From contig NW_026262659.1 in NCBI RefSeq assembly GCF_021869535.1, forward strand, positions 10,168,001 through 10,232,000: a DNA stretch of 64,000 nucleotides, read 5' to 3'. The translations under genes and the position numbers were made by a program. Under the pieces are notes generated by a model. That model saw nothing but the letters and a program-made list of their open reading frames with translations, did no database searches and was not told the origin of the DNA. Numbering within the stretch: the first letter of the stretch is position 1; every line of letters starts with the position of its first letter. This stretch comes from Mytilus californianus (Eukaryota; Mollusca; Bivalvia; Mytilida; Mytilidae). This document shows positions 23,504 to 34,311 of the stretch, in pieces.

Positions 23504-25903
23504 GTGTCCACATGTGGACACAGATGATGCCCCCGCTTGCTTATCATATAGTTATAAAGGGACAAAACTAAAGAACGGTAAATGTGACGCTACCCAAATT
23601 TGAACTTGATCTGAGTTTTGTGGTAATAAGCATTGTGTGTAAGTCTCATAACATTTGGTCGAGGCTAACTTAAGTAGAGAACAGAAACTAAAAATTCAGC
23701 AATTTTTATACGACCGCAAAAAAAATTGTGTGGTCGTATATTGGTATGACGTTGGCATCGTCGTCCGAAGACACATTAGTTTTCGCACTCTAACTTTAGT
23801 TTAAGTGAATGGATCTCAATGAAATTTTACCATAAGGTTCAATACCACAAAAGGAAGGTGGGAATTGATTTTGGGGGTATGGTACCAACAGTTAAGGAAT
23901 TAGGGGCCAAAAATAAGCATTTTTGTAACTTCCAGACATAACTTGTGTGTAAGTGTATGGATCTCTCTGATATTGTACCACAAGGTTCCATATCACAAAG
24001 GGAGTGCTGGGATTGATTTCAGGGGTAATTGCCTCCAAATTTTAGGAATTAGGGGCCAAAAAGGGGCAAAAAACAAGCATTTTTCTAATTTCATGACAAT
24101 AACTTGTGTGTAAATCTATGGATCTCTCTGAAATTGTATCACAAGGTTCCATATTACAAAGGGAATGTTCGGATTGATTTTGGGGGTAAATGCCTCCAAA
24201 TTTTAGGAATTAGGGGCCAAAAAGGGGCAAAGAACAAGCATTTTTCTAGTTTCATAACAATAACTTGTGTGTAAGTGTATGGATCTTTATGAAATTCTAC
24301 TACAAGGTTCCATATCACAAAGGGAAAGCTGGAATTTAGTTTCGGGGTAATTGCCCAAAAAGTTTAATATAAGGGGCCAAAAAGGGGCCAAAAATAAGCA
24401 TTTTTCTAGTTTCCAGACAATAACTTGTGTTCAAGTGTATGGATCTCTCTGAAATTGTACTGCAAGGTACCATACCACAAAGGGAAGGCTGGGATTGATT
24501 TTGGGGGTAATTCCCTCCAAATTTTAGTAATTAGGGGCCATAAAGGGCAAACAAACAAGCATTTTTCTAGTTTCAGGACAATAACTTGTGTGCAAGTGTA
24601 TGGATCTTTATGAAATTGTACTGCAAGGTTCCATATCACAAAGGGAAAGCTGGGTTTGAGTTTGGGGGTAATTGCCTTAAACAATTAGGGAAATGGTGGC
24701 CAAAAAGGGGCCAAAATACAAGCATTTTTCTAGTTCCCAGACAATTACTTGTGTTCAAGTGTATGGATCTCTCTGAAATTGTACTGCAAGGTACCATACC
24801 ACAAAGAGAAGGCTGGGATTGAGTTTGGGGGTGATGAATCATAAGGGGGTTCAAAAAATTGGGGGGGGGGGGGATTTTTTTTTCCTTTTTTTTCTTTAAA
24901 ATTTTCTATTTTAAATTGGTTATTTCTGATTTATATATAAAAGCAAATAATAATGATATGGTTTGAATAGGTAAATTAAAAAATTTTAAGTTCTTAGACC
25001 ACTTTCATTCTGTGTCAGAAACCTATGCTGTGTCAAATATTTAATTACAATCCAAATTCAGTGCTGTATCAAGCTTGAATGTTGTGTCCAGCGGAGCATT
25101 TTATTCTATTTGTAAACACCATAACCCTAGAACGGTTGTGTACAAGTTTTAAACATTTGGTTGAGACAAACTAAAGTTAGAGAACGGAAACGAAAAATTC
25201 AGCAATTTTTATGTTTATAAAGGGACATAACTCAAGAATAGTAAATGTGTCGCCACCAAATTTTGTACTTAATCTGTATTATGTAGTAATAAGCATTGTG
25301 TATAAGTTTCATAACATTTGGTTGAGGCAAACTAAAGTTAGAAAACGCAAACAAAAAATTTGTACTTGATCTTAGTTTTGTGGTAATGAATATTGTGAAT
25401 AGGTTTCATAATGCTTGGTTTGGGCAAACCTAAGTTACAGAATGGAAACTAAAAATTTTGAAATCTTTCAATTATAAAGGGGCATAACTCAATAATGGTT
25501 AAAGTGACACTAGCCAAATTCAACTTGATTTGTGTTTTATCAGTGGAAGTCAAAATTAAACATTGCATTGTATAAAGCATTGATTGTAGTTGATTCAACT
25601 ATAATCATGGACAAAGGAAGATAACTCCAATTTTAAAAATTACTTGATATTTAGAAGAAAATAAAAATTTTGCAATTTTTCCATTTATAAAGGGGCATAA
25701 CTCTAGAACGGTTTAAGTGACGCCACCAAAATTCGAACTTGATCTGTATTTTGTGGTAATAAGTATTGTGTATAAGTTTCATAACATTTGGTTGAGGCAA
25801 ACTTAAGTTAGGGAACGGAAACCAATTTTGGAACGTATGTACGTACGTACAGACGGACAAGGGTAAAACTTAATGCCCCCACCGCGACGGCGGGGGCATA
25901 AAA
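23504..25903 (-). mobile_element. Hairpin-ended tandem-core element, family 2, reverse copy
   Basis: One end has the palindrome GTGTCCACATGTGGACAC (23504-23521). The other has a strong G/C hairpin at 25873-25899 (ATGCCCCC against GGGGGCAT). Internal modules of about 160 bp contain TTCATAACATTTGGTTGAGG and AAGGGGCATAACTC blocks. The same family lies in the opposite orientation at 41265-42158. It is interrupted at 23708-25105 by copy C of the hairpin-start element. No protein is encoded. Confidence 0.75.
23708..25105 (+). mobile_element. Hairpin-start tandem-core element, copy C (truncated)
   Basis: Starts ATACGACCGC and carries about six 160-bp modules, but the 130-bp array and part of the 3' end are deleted; the junction is GTTGTGTCCAGCGGAGCATT. 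It is nested in family 2. The flanks GCAATTTTT and CTATTTGTAAAC rejoin to the module consensus GCAATTTTTCCATTTATAAA (near 25670), again without a target duplication. Confidence 0.8.
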
Positions 25904-26109
25904 ACCTTTCATGACATCATAATTATTTGCATTTGTTCTGTTGATTGATAGTGGTACATGTATGAGGACTGGGATGAAATCAATTATATATAGTTCTGAT
26001 CAACAGTTTCATGATAAATCAGTTGTAGTAGGTTGTTTGAAGTTTGCAGCATATTCAACTTTGAACATCTTTTTCAGGTCTGCAATCCATATAAAATCAG
26101 TACATGTCA

Positions 26110-26560
26110 TATGCCAGAGGGTAGTAATGCCCTTTACCGTCAGGCGTCAAACGTTCATTTTCAGCTACCGTTAGCGTCAAATTAGTTAAAATTTTACCGT
26201 GATTCGTCAAAATATCTTTATCATTATTCGTCAGAGGTCTCAAATAATTGTTCAGCCTTCACGATTAACTTTTGAGTCCACAAGCCAAAAGCTCAATTTT
26301 TGGAAATTTTAGTTGGATTCTGTTGGCTTGTTGTGAAGAATTTTACAAGCCATTGCCGTAAGACTTGTGGTTAAGCGTGAAGACTGATTGTTGTTACCGT
26401 TATTTTTGGAAAAAAATTAACGTGATTCGTCAAAACCATTCGATTTTTTTAATGTCTAAATGAAAGTGTACATCTTATTGTCATGCACCAAAATTTACCG
26501 TTAACGTAATTTGGCAAGAATTTTTACCGTTATTTGTCATGACAGTAGCCCCATTACGAC
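26110..26560. repeat. TTACCGT/CGTCA-rich repeat with nested stem
   Basis: Repeated short phrases TTTACCGT, GATTCGTCAAAA and TTACCGTTATTTGTCA occur across the segment. Inside it an inverted pair (CAGCCTTCACG near 26252 against CGTGAAGACTG near 26378) encloses another (ACAAGCC against GGCTTGT), forming a nested stem. The nature is unknown; it is probably a fold-back element inside a diverged tandem repeat. Confidence 0.45.
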
Positions 26561-26700
26561 CCTCATGCCAATGAGATTAACTATCCACAGAGATTCAAAT
26601 AACAAAGTAGTTATAGGCAACCATACAGCCTTCAAAAATTAAAGAAAAAACAGTCCAGACATGTTTAATATGCAAAAATTAAATTGAGAAAAGTAATGGC
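26560..26700 (+). repeat. SINE-like repeat fragment, forward
   Basis: GCCAATGAGATTAACTATCC, GGCAACCATACAGCCTTCAA and CAGTCCAGACATG correspond to the 5' half of the SINE-like family found at 48435 and 49205. A second related fragment follows at 26868-27065. Confidence 0.6.
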
Positions 26701-26867
26701 CTGATTTACAACTTATAAACAGGTTGGGACCCCCCCCACCCCCAAAAAAAAGTTCTAAAGAAGATGTAGACTTTTCAACTTATAAAGCGGGATCTAGAGG
26801 GGATTCATGACATTCGAAACAACTTTTCTAAAGGATGGATACATATATAAATTACAATACATGTATG

Positions 26868-27065
26868 TAATATATATGATTGCCAATGTCAGAGCATGAT
26901 GAGACAACTTATGATCCACAGAGGTTCAAATGACATAGCAATTATAGGCAACCATGCATACAGCCTTCAAAAATGAGAAAAACTGTGCCGACATGAAAAG
27001 TATGCATCAATACAATTGAGGAGTAATGGCCTGATTCACAATTCCACTAATAAACAGGTTGGGAA
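26868..27065 (+). repeat. SINE-like repeat fragment, forward
   Basis: Shares GATTGCCAATG, GATGAGACAACTTATGATCC and GGCAACCATG...CAGCCTTCAAAAATGAG with the previous fragment. Followed by a C-run (27074-27088). Confidence 0.6.
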
Positions 27066-27856
27066 CATCCCCCTCCCCCCCCCCCCCCAAAAAAAAATGA
27101 GGGATATTTTGCAGTTTTAAAAAAAGGAAAAATAGATCCTATCACATTACATTTAAAGATAACAATAATCCAAAGTAAATTATATTACAATGTCAATGGA
27201 AGAAATTCCCGTGCAAATGTCATGACTGGGATAGACCAAAAAGAATTTTAGATCTATACATCATTCACATTCTGATCAATTTACTCACTGATATATATGT
27301 CAACTATATTTATATTGGTTTTGAATTTAGTTAATCTATCAGAAAAGTGATTTATTTCTCGCAGACAACCCTTAATACTATACACCAACTCAACACTGAA
27401 GCTAAAAAACCCTAAAACATAATGGTATATGGAATCGTCCATACGGATTTCCTAATATTGATAAAGGTGAAATATGTCGATTTAGAATTGTGTACAGAGA
27501 AATAAAGCCCTATGTAAGGTGAAAACAAAAAAACCCAACTGTATAAAATTATTGTTTATTAAATTTGCTTGCATAAGAACCGTGAAGTTAAAATTTATAA
27601 CGATTACGTGTATCCTGTCAACCCCTGAAAAAATAATAATGTCTTCTTGACTTTTTCCGCGCTTGCTGGACATAGAAATTAATATTTTGTTATATAGTAT
27701 GTTAATAATTCTATTTCTACAATATAGGTTTTATATCTTATTTTCTAATAACAAAAAAATTAATATATATTTTACATATAAACCAGAGGCGGGACCTGGG
27801 AGGACCTTACCCCCCCCCTCTTAGAAATTTCTGGATCCCCAATGTATACTGTAGTT
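27066..27856. other. Unassigned intron sequence
   Basis: No coding frame, RNA gene or repeat recognised. A C-rich run occurs at 27074-27088 and another at 27811-27818. Confidence 0.4.
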
Positions 27857-27936
27857 CATATTTAGGTCATTTAGACAAACCAAAGTGTTAAGCACATTTA
27901 AAAGAGGGATCCACTTATTTTTAATAAATAATAATG

Positions 27937-28007
27937 ATTGAAGCCCATCTGAAGATTTGATTGAAGCCCATATTAAGATTTGATTGAAGCCCATCTGAAG
28001 ATTTTAT
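27937..28007. repeat. Short triplicated phrase
   Basis: GATTGAAGCCCATCTGAAGA and close variants recur three times in about 70 bp. It is a small local tandem duplication. Confidence 0.7.
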
Positions 28008-28246
28008 ATCTGTATCATGTTTAGTTGTATATTCCAAATTCTGCCCTATTTTGCTTTAAATCCAGTCTTAACAAAAATACCCCTCTATAGAGGGATAATT
28101 TTATCCCTCTATAGAAAGATTATTCCTCTATACAGGTATAACACCATACACTGATACAGAGGGTTTGTTCCCAACCTGATGAAGGTAAATCCAGAAAAGC
28201 GCTTCGGACGCATGAAATTATTAAAGGTGTTGTTTTTCAATTTTTT

Positions 28247-28392
28247 AAGGTCTTTTAGACACACCAAAGTGTAAAGCACATGTTAACTATATATATTGGT
28301 TTTTTTTTATTATAAAGTACATCATGAAATTGAGGTTTCGTGGGAAAAAAAACCACTATATTTGTATGATAATATCATGTACATTTCTTTTT
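28247..28392. repeat. 146-bp tandem duplication, intact first copy
   Basis: Begins AAGGTCTTTTAGACACACCA and ends TACATTTCTTTTT. The second copy starts at 28393 and is split by two later insertions: its remaining pieces are 28393-28440, 30403-30417 and 33212-33290. This first copy therefore serves as an unoccupied reference for both insertions. Confidence 0.8.
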
Positions 28393-28440
28393 AAGGTCTT
28401 TTAGACACACCAAAGTGTAAAGCACATGTCAACTATATAT

Positions 28441-30402
28441 GTTACAGTGAATTTGAATAATCAGGGATTATGTAGAATCCCTGGTTTTTCAGGGATTATG
28501 TAGAATCACTAAACCTATTAGTGATTATATATAATCCCTGAAAATGACCAGTGATTTTACATAATCACTGAACATTTTACTGATTATTTTACAAATTCCC
28601 TAATATGATTTCAGGGATTATCAATAATGAAAAAAAAAAAAAATAAGGGAAAGGTTTTACCAGTGATATTTTATTTAACTGTATGTTGAACCACAATATT
28701 TCACAAACAAATAAGTATGGCAGAGGAAAATACAAAATGCAAGCTATGGACAAGGAACAAAAAATGGTATTTTACTTTGATGACAAAAGAACCAAGTAAA
28801 ACAGACTAAAATCCTGCTTAATTCTATCTGCTAACAAAGTATATATTTAAATTGTTTTAAGGCTGCTATTATCCTATATATTTCATACATATTACACTCT
28901 TTACAGCATTATGCAGTACTATAGGAGGGGACGGGGTTGGTGGGCATGGATCTAAAAATAGATAGTCTTCAATATTTGACGAAACAAATATATATTTTGT
29001 GAAAAGCAAAAGTTGTCAAAACTAGATATACAAAAACAGAAGTACCATTTATATGATTTGCGTCTCATAAGTATACTAGTTTTTATAACAAATCAGTGGT
29101 TGATTCGAGTTGAATTGAGGGCGTTGTCCATAGAGGGGATAAAGAACATGAAATTCAATTCTGAGAGAAATAACGCAACAGAATTCTGCTAGCATCAGCA
29201 ATCAGTTCACGGCTGCTGATTCCCTTTTTTTGGGTACCTTCAGATGATTGTATTACCAACTTTATTTCTCTTAGACATGCCGTAAAATCTGATTCGATAT
29301 GAGAAAGACAAGGTTTTTTATTAATGTGGATAGTGTAGTAAAACAGATGCGAATCAGGTAGATGTGCCTGTAGAAAAACAGTGCAAATGTGCAAAAGTTT
29401 CTGCCATCCAAATTTATTTAATGAATGTTTTAATATATTGTGCTTAACATTTTTGTATTTTGTGTAAAATATATTGAGGTTATCATTTTAATATATAGCG
29501 CTTAATATTTTAATTTTGTGTGACATTTTAAAATATTATGCCTAACATTTTTATTATACTTTAAGGTCTAGACTTTTGTCACAGAAAGCTCGACATAGGG
29601 AAAGTGATGCGGCGGCGTTAGCTTACTTCTTAAAAGCTTTATATTTTAGAAGGTAGAAAACCTGGATGCTTCATACTTTGTATATAGATGCCTTATGTTA
29701 CGAAGTTTCTGTCTGTTACATGTCCATTGTCCTTGAACTCATTTTCATGGTTCAGTGAGTACTTGAAAAAAAGTTAAATATTTTTTTGTAATGTTAATTT
29801 CTCTCTTATTATGAGTAATAGGATAACTATATTTCGTATGTGCGTACATTGTACCTTGCAGGGTCTTCATGCCCATCAGACAGTTTTCACCTGACCTCGG
29901 CCTCATTTCATGGATCAGTGAACAAGGTTAAGTTTTGGTGGTCAAGTCCATATCTTAGTTACTATAAGCAATAGGACTAGTATATTTGGTGTATGGAAGG
30001 TGTACATTTGCAACTGGCAGGTGTCATCTGACCTTGACCTCATTTTCATTGTTCAGTGGTTATAGTTCAGTTTTTTTGTTATGATCTGTTTTTCTTATAC
30101 TGTATGCAATAGGTCTACAAATTTGGTGTATGGAAATATTTTAGGATGTTTATAATGAAGTTTTATTATGATTTGATATTATAAATTATTTAGTTTAACT
30201 TACATTCATTTTCTTCATACACAAAACTGTTTTTTCATTTCAGTTATTATGCATAATCCCTGACGTCTTTTCTAGTGATTATACATAATCCCTGAAAATT
30301 TCAGTGATTATATATAATCCCTAAACTAACCAGTTATTTTACATAATCCCTGAAAATTTCAGGGATTATGTAGAATCCCTGATTATACAAATTCACTGTA
30401 AC
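28441..30402. mobile_element. 1.96-kb TIR element
   Basis: Terminal inverted repeats begin GTTACAGTGAATTTG on both ends and match over about 29 bp with one difference. Subterminal regions (28465-28620 and 30245-30380) carry many copies of a 20-25 bp motif around ATAATCCCTGAAA, itself in inverted pairs. Compared with the intact site at 28282-28295, the flanks overlap by about six bases within a TA run, suggesting a target duplication near 6 bp, though the TA repeat makes the count ambiguous. The interior holds a nested element at 29564-30150. A minus-strand 79-codon frame at 29155-29394 is unassigned. Superfamily is not determined. Confidence 0.75.
29564..30150 (+). mobile_element. Family 3 tandem-core element (nested)
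   Basis: Starts with a degraded version of the hairpin seen intact at 62136-62172 (CAGAAAGCTCGACATA retained). It continues with TTTAGAAGGTAGAAAACCTG, GACCTCATTTTCATGG and two modules containing ACTATAAGCAATAGG and TTTGGTGTATGGAA. It lies inside the 28441-30402 TIR element and has no coding capacity. Confidence 0.65.
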
Positions 30403-30417
30403 ATATATATTGTTTTT

Positions 30418-30463
30418 ATACGACCGCAAAAAAATTTTGTGGTCGTATATTGGTATGACGTTG

Positions 30464-30495
<32 letters not shown>

Positions 30496-33211
30496 CGGCG
30501 TCGTCGTCGTCCAGCGTCGTCGTCCGAATACATATTGGTTTTCGCACTCTAACTTTAGTTTAAGTGAATGGATCTTTTTGAAATTTGACCATAAGGTTAA
30601 ATACCACAAAAGGAAGGTTGGGATTAATTTTGGGGGTTATGGTACCAACAGTTAAGGAATTAGGGGCCAAAAAGGGGCCAAAAATGAGCATTTTCTAGTT
30701 TCCAGACAATAACTGTGGAACGGTGTATGGATCTCTCTGAAATTATACTACAAGTTTCCATACCACAAAGGGATGGTTAGGATTTGCTTTGGGGGGTTAT
30801 GGCTCAAACCGTTTAGGAATTAGGGGCAAAAAAGGGGGAAAAACAAGGTTGTCCTGGTTAATGGACAAATACTTTAGTACAAAACATAATTTAAAGCAGT
30901 GTAAGGGAGATAAATCAAATACATCATTGAAATTATCTCCCTTACACTGCTTTTAAATTATGTATAAAGTAATGGTTAATGAACAATAAAGATAATCTAA
31001 AACAGTGTAAGGGAGGTAATCCAAATACAACGTTTTGGTTACTTCCCTTACACTGCTTTTAAATTATGTTTAAAGAAATGCATATTTATAAAGGAAGACC
31101 AGTAAAAATATCTGCAAATGTTTTCATCTTTTTTTTTTACAAAAAAATCCATATGAAAGATTTGACACTATATTTTTATTAATTCTATTATAAAATAGAT
31201 TAAGTTAGCACTATGGTAAATTTAAATGGGTAATTATGGTTGCCAACTCCATTGGAAATTTGAATTGAGATTATGACCATATCTTGAGGAGAAGAATTTT
31301 TTTGGGGGAAAAAGGGGGGGGGGGAATAAAAAGAAATTGTGGGGGGCCAATTTTTTCTCATTTCAGATTTCAGAAATTAAAAAGAATTATTCTTCAAATA
31401 TTATTTTTTTTTCAAATTTCAAATATTGAAAAATTTCAAGAAGTAATCTTTAATTGCACAGTATGGCGCATTAGATTTGTAAAATCTTTGATCACATTTA
31501 TTTATTTGTTATGCCGAATCTAACAGTGTATTTAGATTTTTAATTTTGGGTCCAGTTTTCAAATTGGTCTACATTAATGTCCAAAGGGTCCAAAATTAAA
31601 CTTTGTTTGATTTTAGCAAAAATTGAATATATGAGGTTCTTTGATATGCTGAATCTAAACATGTATTTAGATTTTTCGATTTTTGGCCCAGTTTTCAAGT
31701 TGGTCCAAATTGGGGTCCAAAATTAAACTTTTTTTTTGTTTGATTTCAACAAAAATTGAATATATGGGGTTCTTTGATATGCTGAATCTAACCATGTATT
31801 TAGATTTTTTATTTGTGGACCCCGTTATCTAATTGGTTCATATTGAGGTCAAAAGGGTCCAAAATTAAACTTTGTTTGATTTCATCTAAAATTGAATTAT
31901 TGGGGTTCTTTGATATTCCAAATCTAACCGTGTATTTAGGTTTTTAATTTTGGGTCCTGTTTTTTAAATTGGTCTACATTGAGGTCCAAAGGGTCCAAAA
32001 TTAAACTTAGTTTGATTTTAACAAAAATTGAATTCTTGGGGTTCTTTGATTTGCTGAATCTAAACATGTGTTTAGATTTTTGATTATGGGCCCAGTTTTC
32101 AAGTTGGTCCAAATTGGGGTCCAAAATTAAACTTTGTTTGATTTCAACAAAAATTGAATATATGAGGTTCTTGGATATGCTGAATCTAACCATGTATTTA
32201 GATTTTTTATTTGTAGGCCCCGCTATCAAATTGGTTCATATTGAGGTCAAAAGGGTCCAAAATTAAACTTTGTTTGATTTCATCGAAAATTGAATTATTG
32301 GGGTTCTTTGATATGCCAAATCTAACCGTGTTTTTAGATTTTTAATTTGGGTCCCGTTTTTTAAATTGGTCTTCATTGAGGTCCAAATGGTCCAAAATTA
32401 AACTTAGTTTGATTTTAACAAAAATTGAATTCTTGGGGTTCTTTGATATGCTGAATCTAAACATGTGTTTAGATTTTTGATTATGGGCCCAGTTTTCAAG
32501 TTGGTCCAAGTTGGGGTCCAAAATTAAACTTTTTTTGATTTCAACAAAAATTGAATATATGGGGTTCTTTGATATGCTGAATCTAACCATGTATTTAGAA
32601 TTTTTATTTGTGGGCCCCCCTATCAAATTTGTTCATATTGAGGTCAAAAGGGTCCAAAATTAAACTTTGTTTGATTTCATCAAAAATTGAATTATTGGGG
32701 TTCTTTGATATTCCAAATCTAACCGTGTATTTAGATTTTTAATTTTAAGTCCCGTTTTTTAAATTGGTCTACATTAAGGTCCAAAGGGTCCAAAATTAAA
32801 CTTAGTTTGATTTTAGCAAAAATTGAATTCTTGGGGTTCTTTGATATGCTGAATCTAAACATGTGTTTAGATTTTTGATTATGGGCCCAGTTTTCAAGTT
32901 TGTCCAAGTTGGGGTCCAAAATTAAACTTTGTTTGATTTTAACAAAAATTGAATATATGGGGTTCTTTGATATGCTGAATCTAACCATGTATTTTGATTT
33001 TGGACATTGGACCATAATAGGTAAATTAAAAAAATTCAAGTTCTTAGACCACATTCTTTCTGTGTCAGAAACCTATGCTGTGTCAAATATTTAATAACAA
33101 TCCAAATTCAGAGCTGTATCAAGCTTGAATGTTGTGTCCATACTTGCCCCAACTGTTCAGGGTTCGACCTCTGCGGTCGTATCAAGCTGCGCCCCAGCGA
33201 AGCATTTTATT
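30418..33211 (+). mobile_element. Hairpin-start tandem-core element, copy D
   Basis: Starts ATACGACCGC, followed by a long GTCGTC microsatellite (30465-30525), two 160-bp modules, twin palindromes (30885-31068), and a 130-bp array (31505-33005). The 3' end has GCGGTCGTAT, a stem-loop and GCATTTTATT. It splits the second copy of the 146-bp duplication at an oligo-T site. Closely matches copy E throughout, including the palindromes that copies A, B, C and F lack. Confidence 0.8.
30885..31068. repeat. Twin palindromes in copy D
   Basis: Two adjacent hairpins, 30885-30962 and about 30993-31068, have arms of roughly 28 bp built on the same core, CAGTGTAAGGGAG and its complement. Loops are about 18 bp. 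Because all four arms are related, alternative pairings are possible. The equivalent pair in copy E is at 34763-34947. Confidence 0.85.
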
Positions 33212-33440
33212 TTATAATAAAGTACACCATATAATTGAGGAGGTATCGTGGAAAAAAACTCTATATTTGTATGATAATCATGTATATTTCAAATTGTTAG
33301 CAAATTCGACATGGCAGTATTTCCGGAATTCCCGCGTAAATGCCATGTGTAAATCGTTTTCAGGGCTGTAATGTCGTTCATATTTACAAAATGTAGGTCA
33401 TTTAGACACACCAAAGTGTAAAAAATATGTCAACTATGTG
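33212..33440. repeat. Distal part of the split 146-bp duplication
   Basis: TTATAATAAAGTACACCATA and ACTCTATATTTGTATGATAA correspond to 28317-28375. Farther on, GGTCATTTAGACACACCAAA (33393-33412) restarts the unit, so a third partial copy exists. Confidence 0.7.
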
Positions 33441-33851
33441 TCATGTAACCATTGTTAAGTGCTTCAATTTTTGAAAATATTCTGATGTCCAAACTTGTAG
33501 TTTTGTCTGGCCTTACAGTTACTCCTATACCTATCAAGCAAATCATAAGATTGACAAGATACTGATGAATTATTACCTAAGCAGAAGGTCAATGATGACA
33601 TTTGAATGCTTTTTAAAAAATCATATTTTAAGTGTCACCTTCAATTTTGGACATTTTTATCAGTTAAAAAAATTTAATATCTGCAAAGAAAACTTTGTAC
33701 ATGTACTAATAATTTAATTTTGGATGTAACACGTCTTCTGATTGGCTAAAAGTGTTCTGTCTATCAGCGCATAGACATAATTTTGTCATGTGACCGTGAC
33801 GTCACCAATGTTTTTTTCATGATTACCTTTCTCAAAAATGGAATTTAGAAT
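33291..33851. other. Largely unassigned intron sequence
   Basis: Apart from the partial repeat at 33390-33440, no coding or repeat signal was recognised. A TGACGTCA site occurs at 33797-33804 within GACCGTGACGTCACCAATG. Confidence 0.4.
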
Positions 33852-34021
33852 TAAATCATAAGGAATGACTGTAATATTTTTTCTGTGTATTCAAATAACA
33901 AAAAAAATATGGTGCACACTTTTAAATAACCCGCTACACGGATTATTCAGTGTGCACCACATATTTGATATTATTCTTCATAGACAGAAAAAATATTACA
34001 GTCATTCCTTAAATGATTTGA
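33852..34021. mobile_element. MITE-like hairpin of about 170 bp
   Basis: Outer arms AAGGAATGACTGTAATATTT and the complement AAATATTACAGTCATTCCTT are near-perfect over about 38 bp including flanking AAATCAT/ATGATTT. A second inner pair, TGGTGCACAC against GTGTGCACCA, surrounds the centre. Non-coding. Confidence 0.85.
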
Positions 34022-34311
34022 TGTAAGCCTTACTTCAAAATAGGTTTAATATGATACTGCCAATTTCTTAAGTGCTGTAGTGTTGTTAATCTTAAATTCT
34101 AATTTTTGGCTACCCCAAAATTTTTTTTTATAGAATTACTGAAATACAAAAATTGCAATAATTACAACCAAATAATTACTATCAATGTAAAAACAAGAAG
34201 ATTGACGATTAGACAACTTTCCAGCAGTCACCAAATGACGTAGAAGAAATTTTTGAAGGGCTTGTAAGGCTGATCATTTTTGCTATTAACAGTTTCTACT
34301 TATCTTTTTTT

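Noticed and set aside
30465-30525. Asp-rich peptide encoded by the GTCGTC tract on the minus strand
   Set aside because: It is a simple trinucleotide microsatellite inside the 5' end of the hairpin element and varies in length in every copy.
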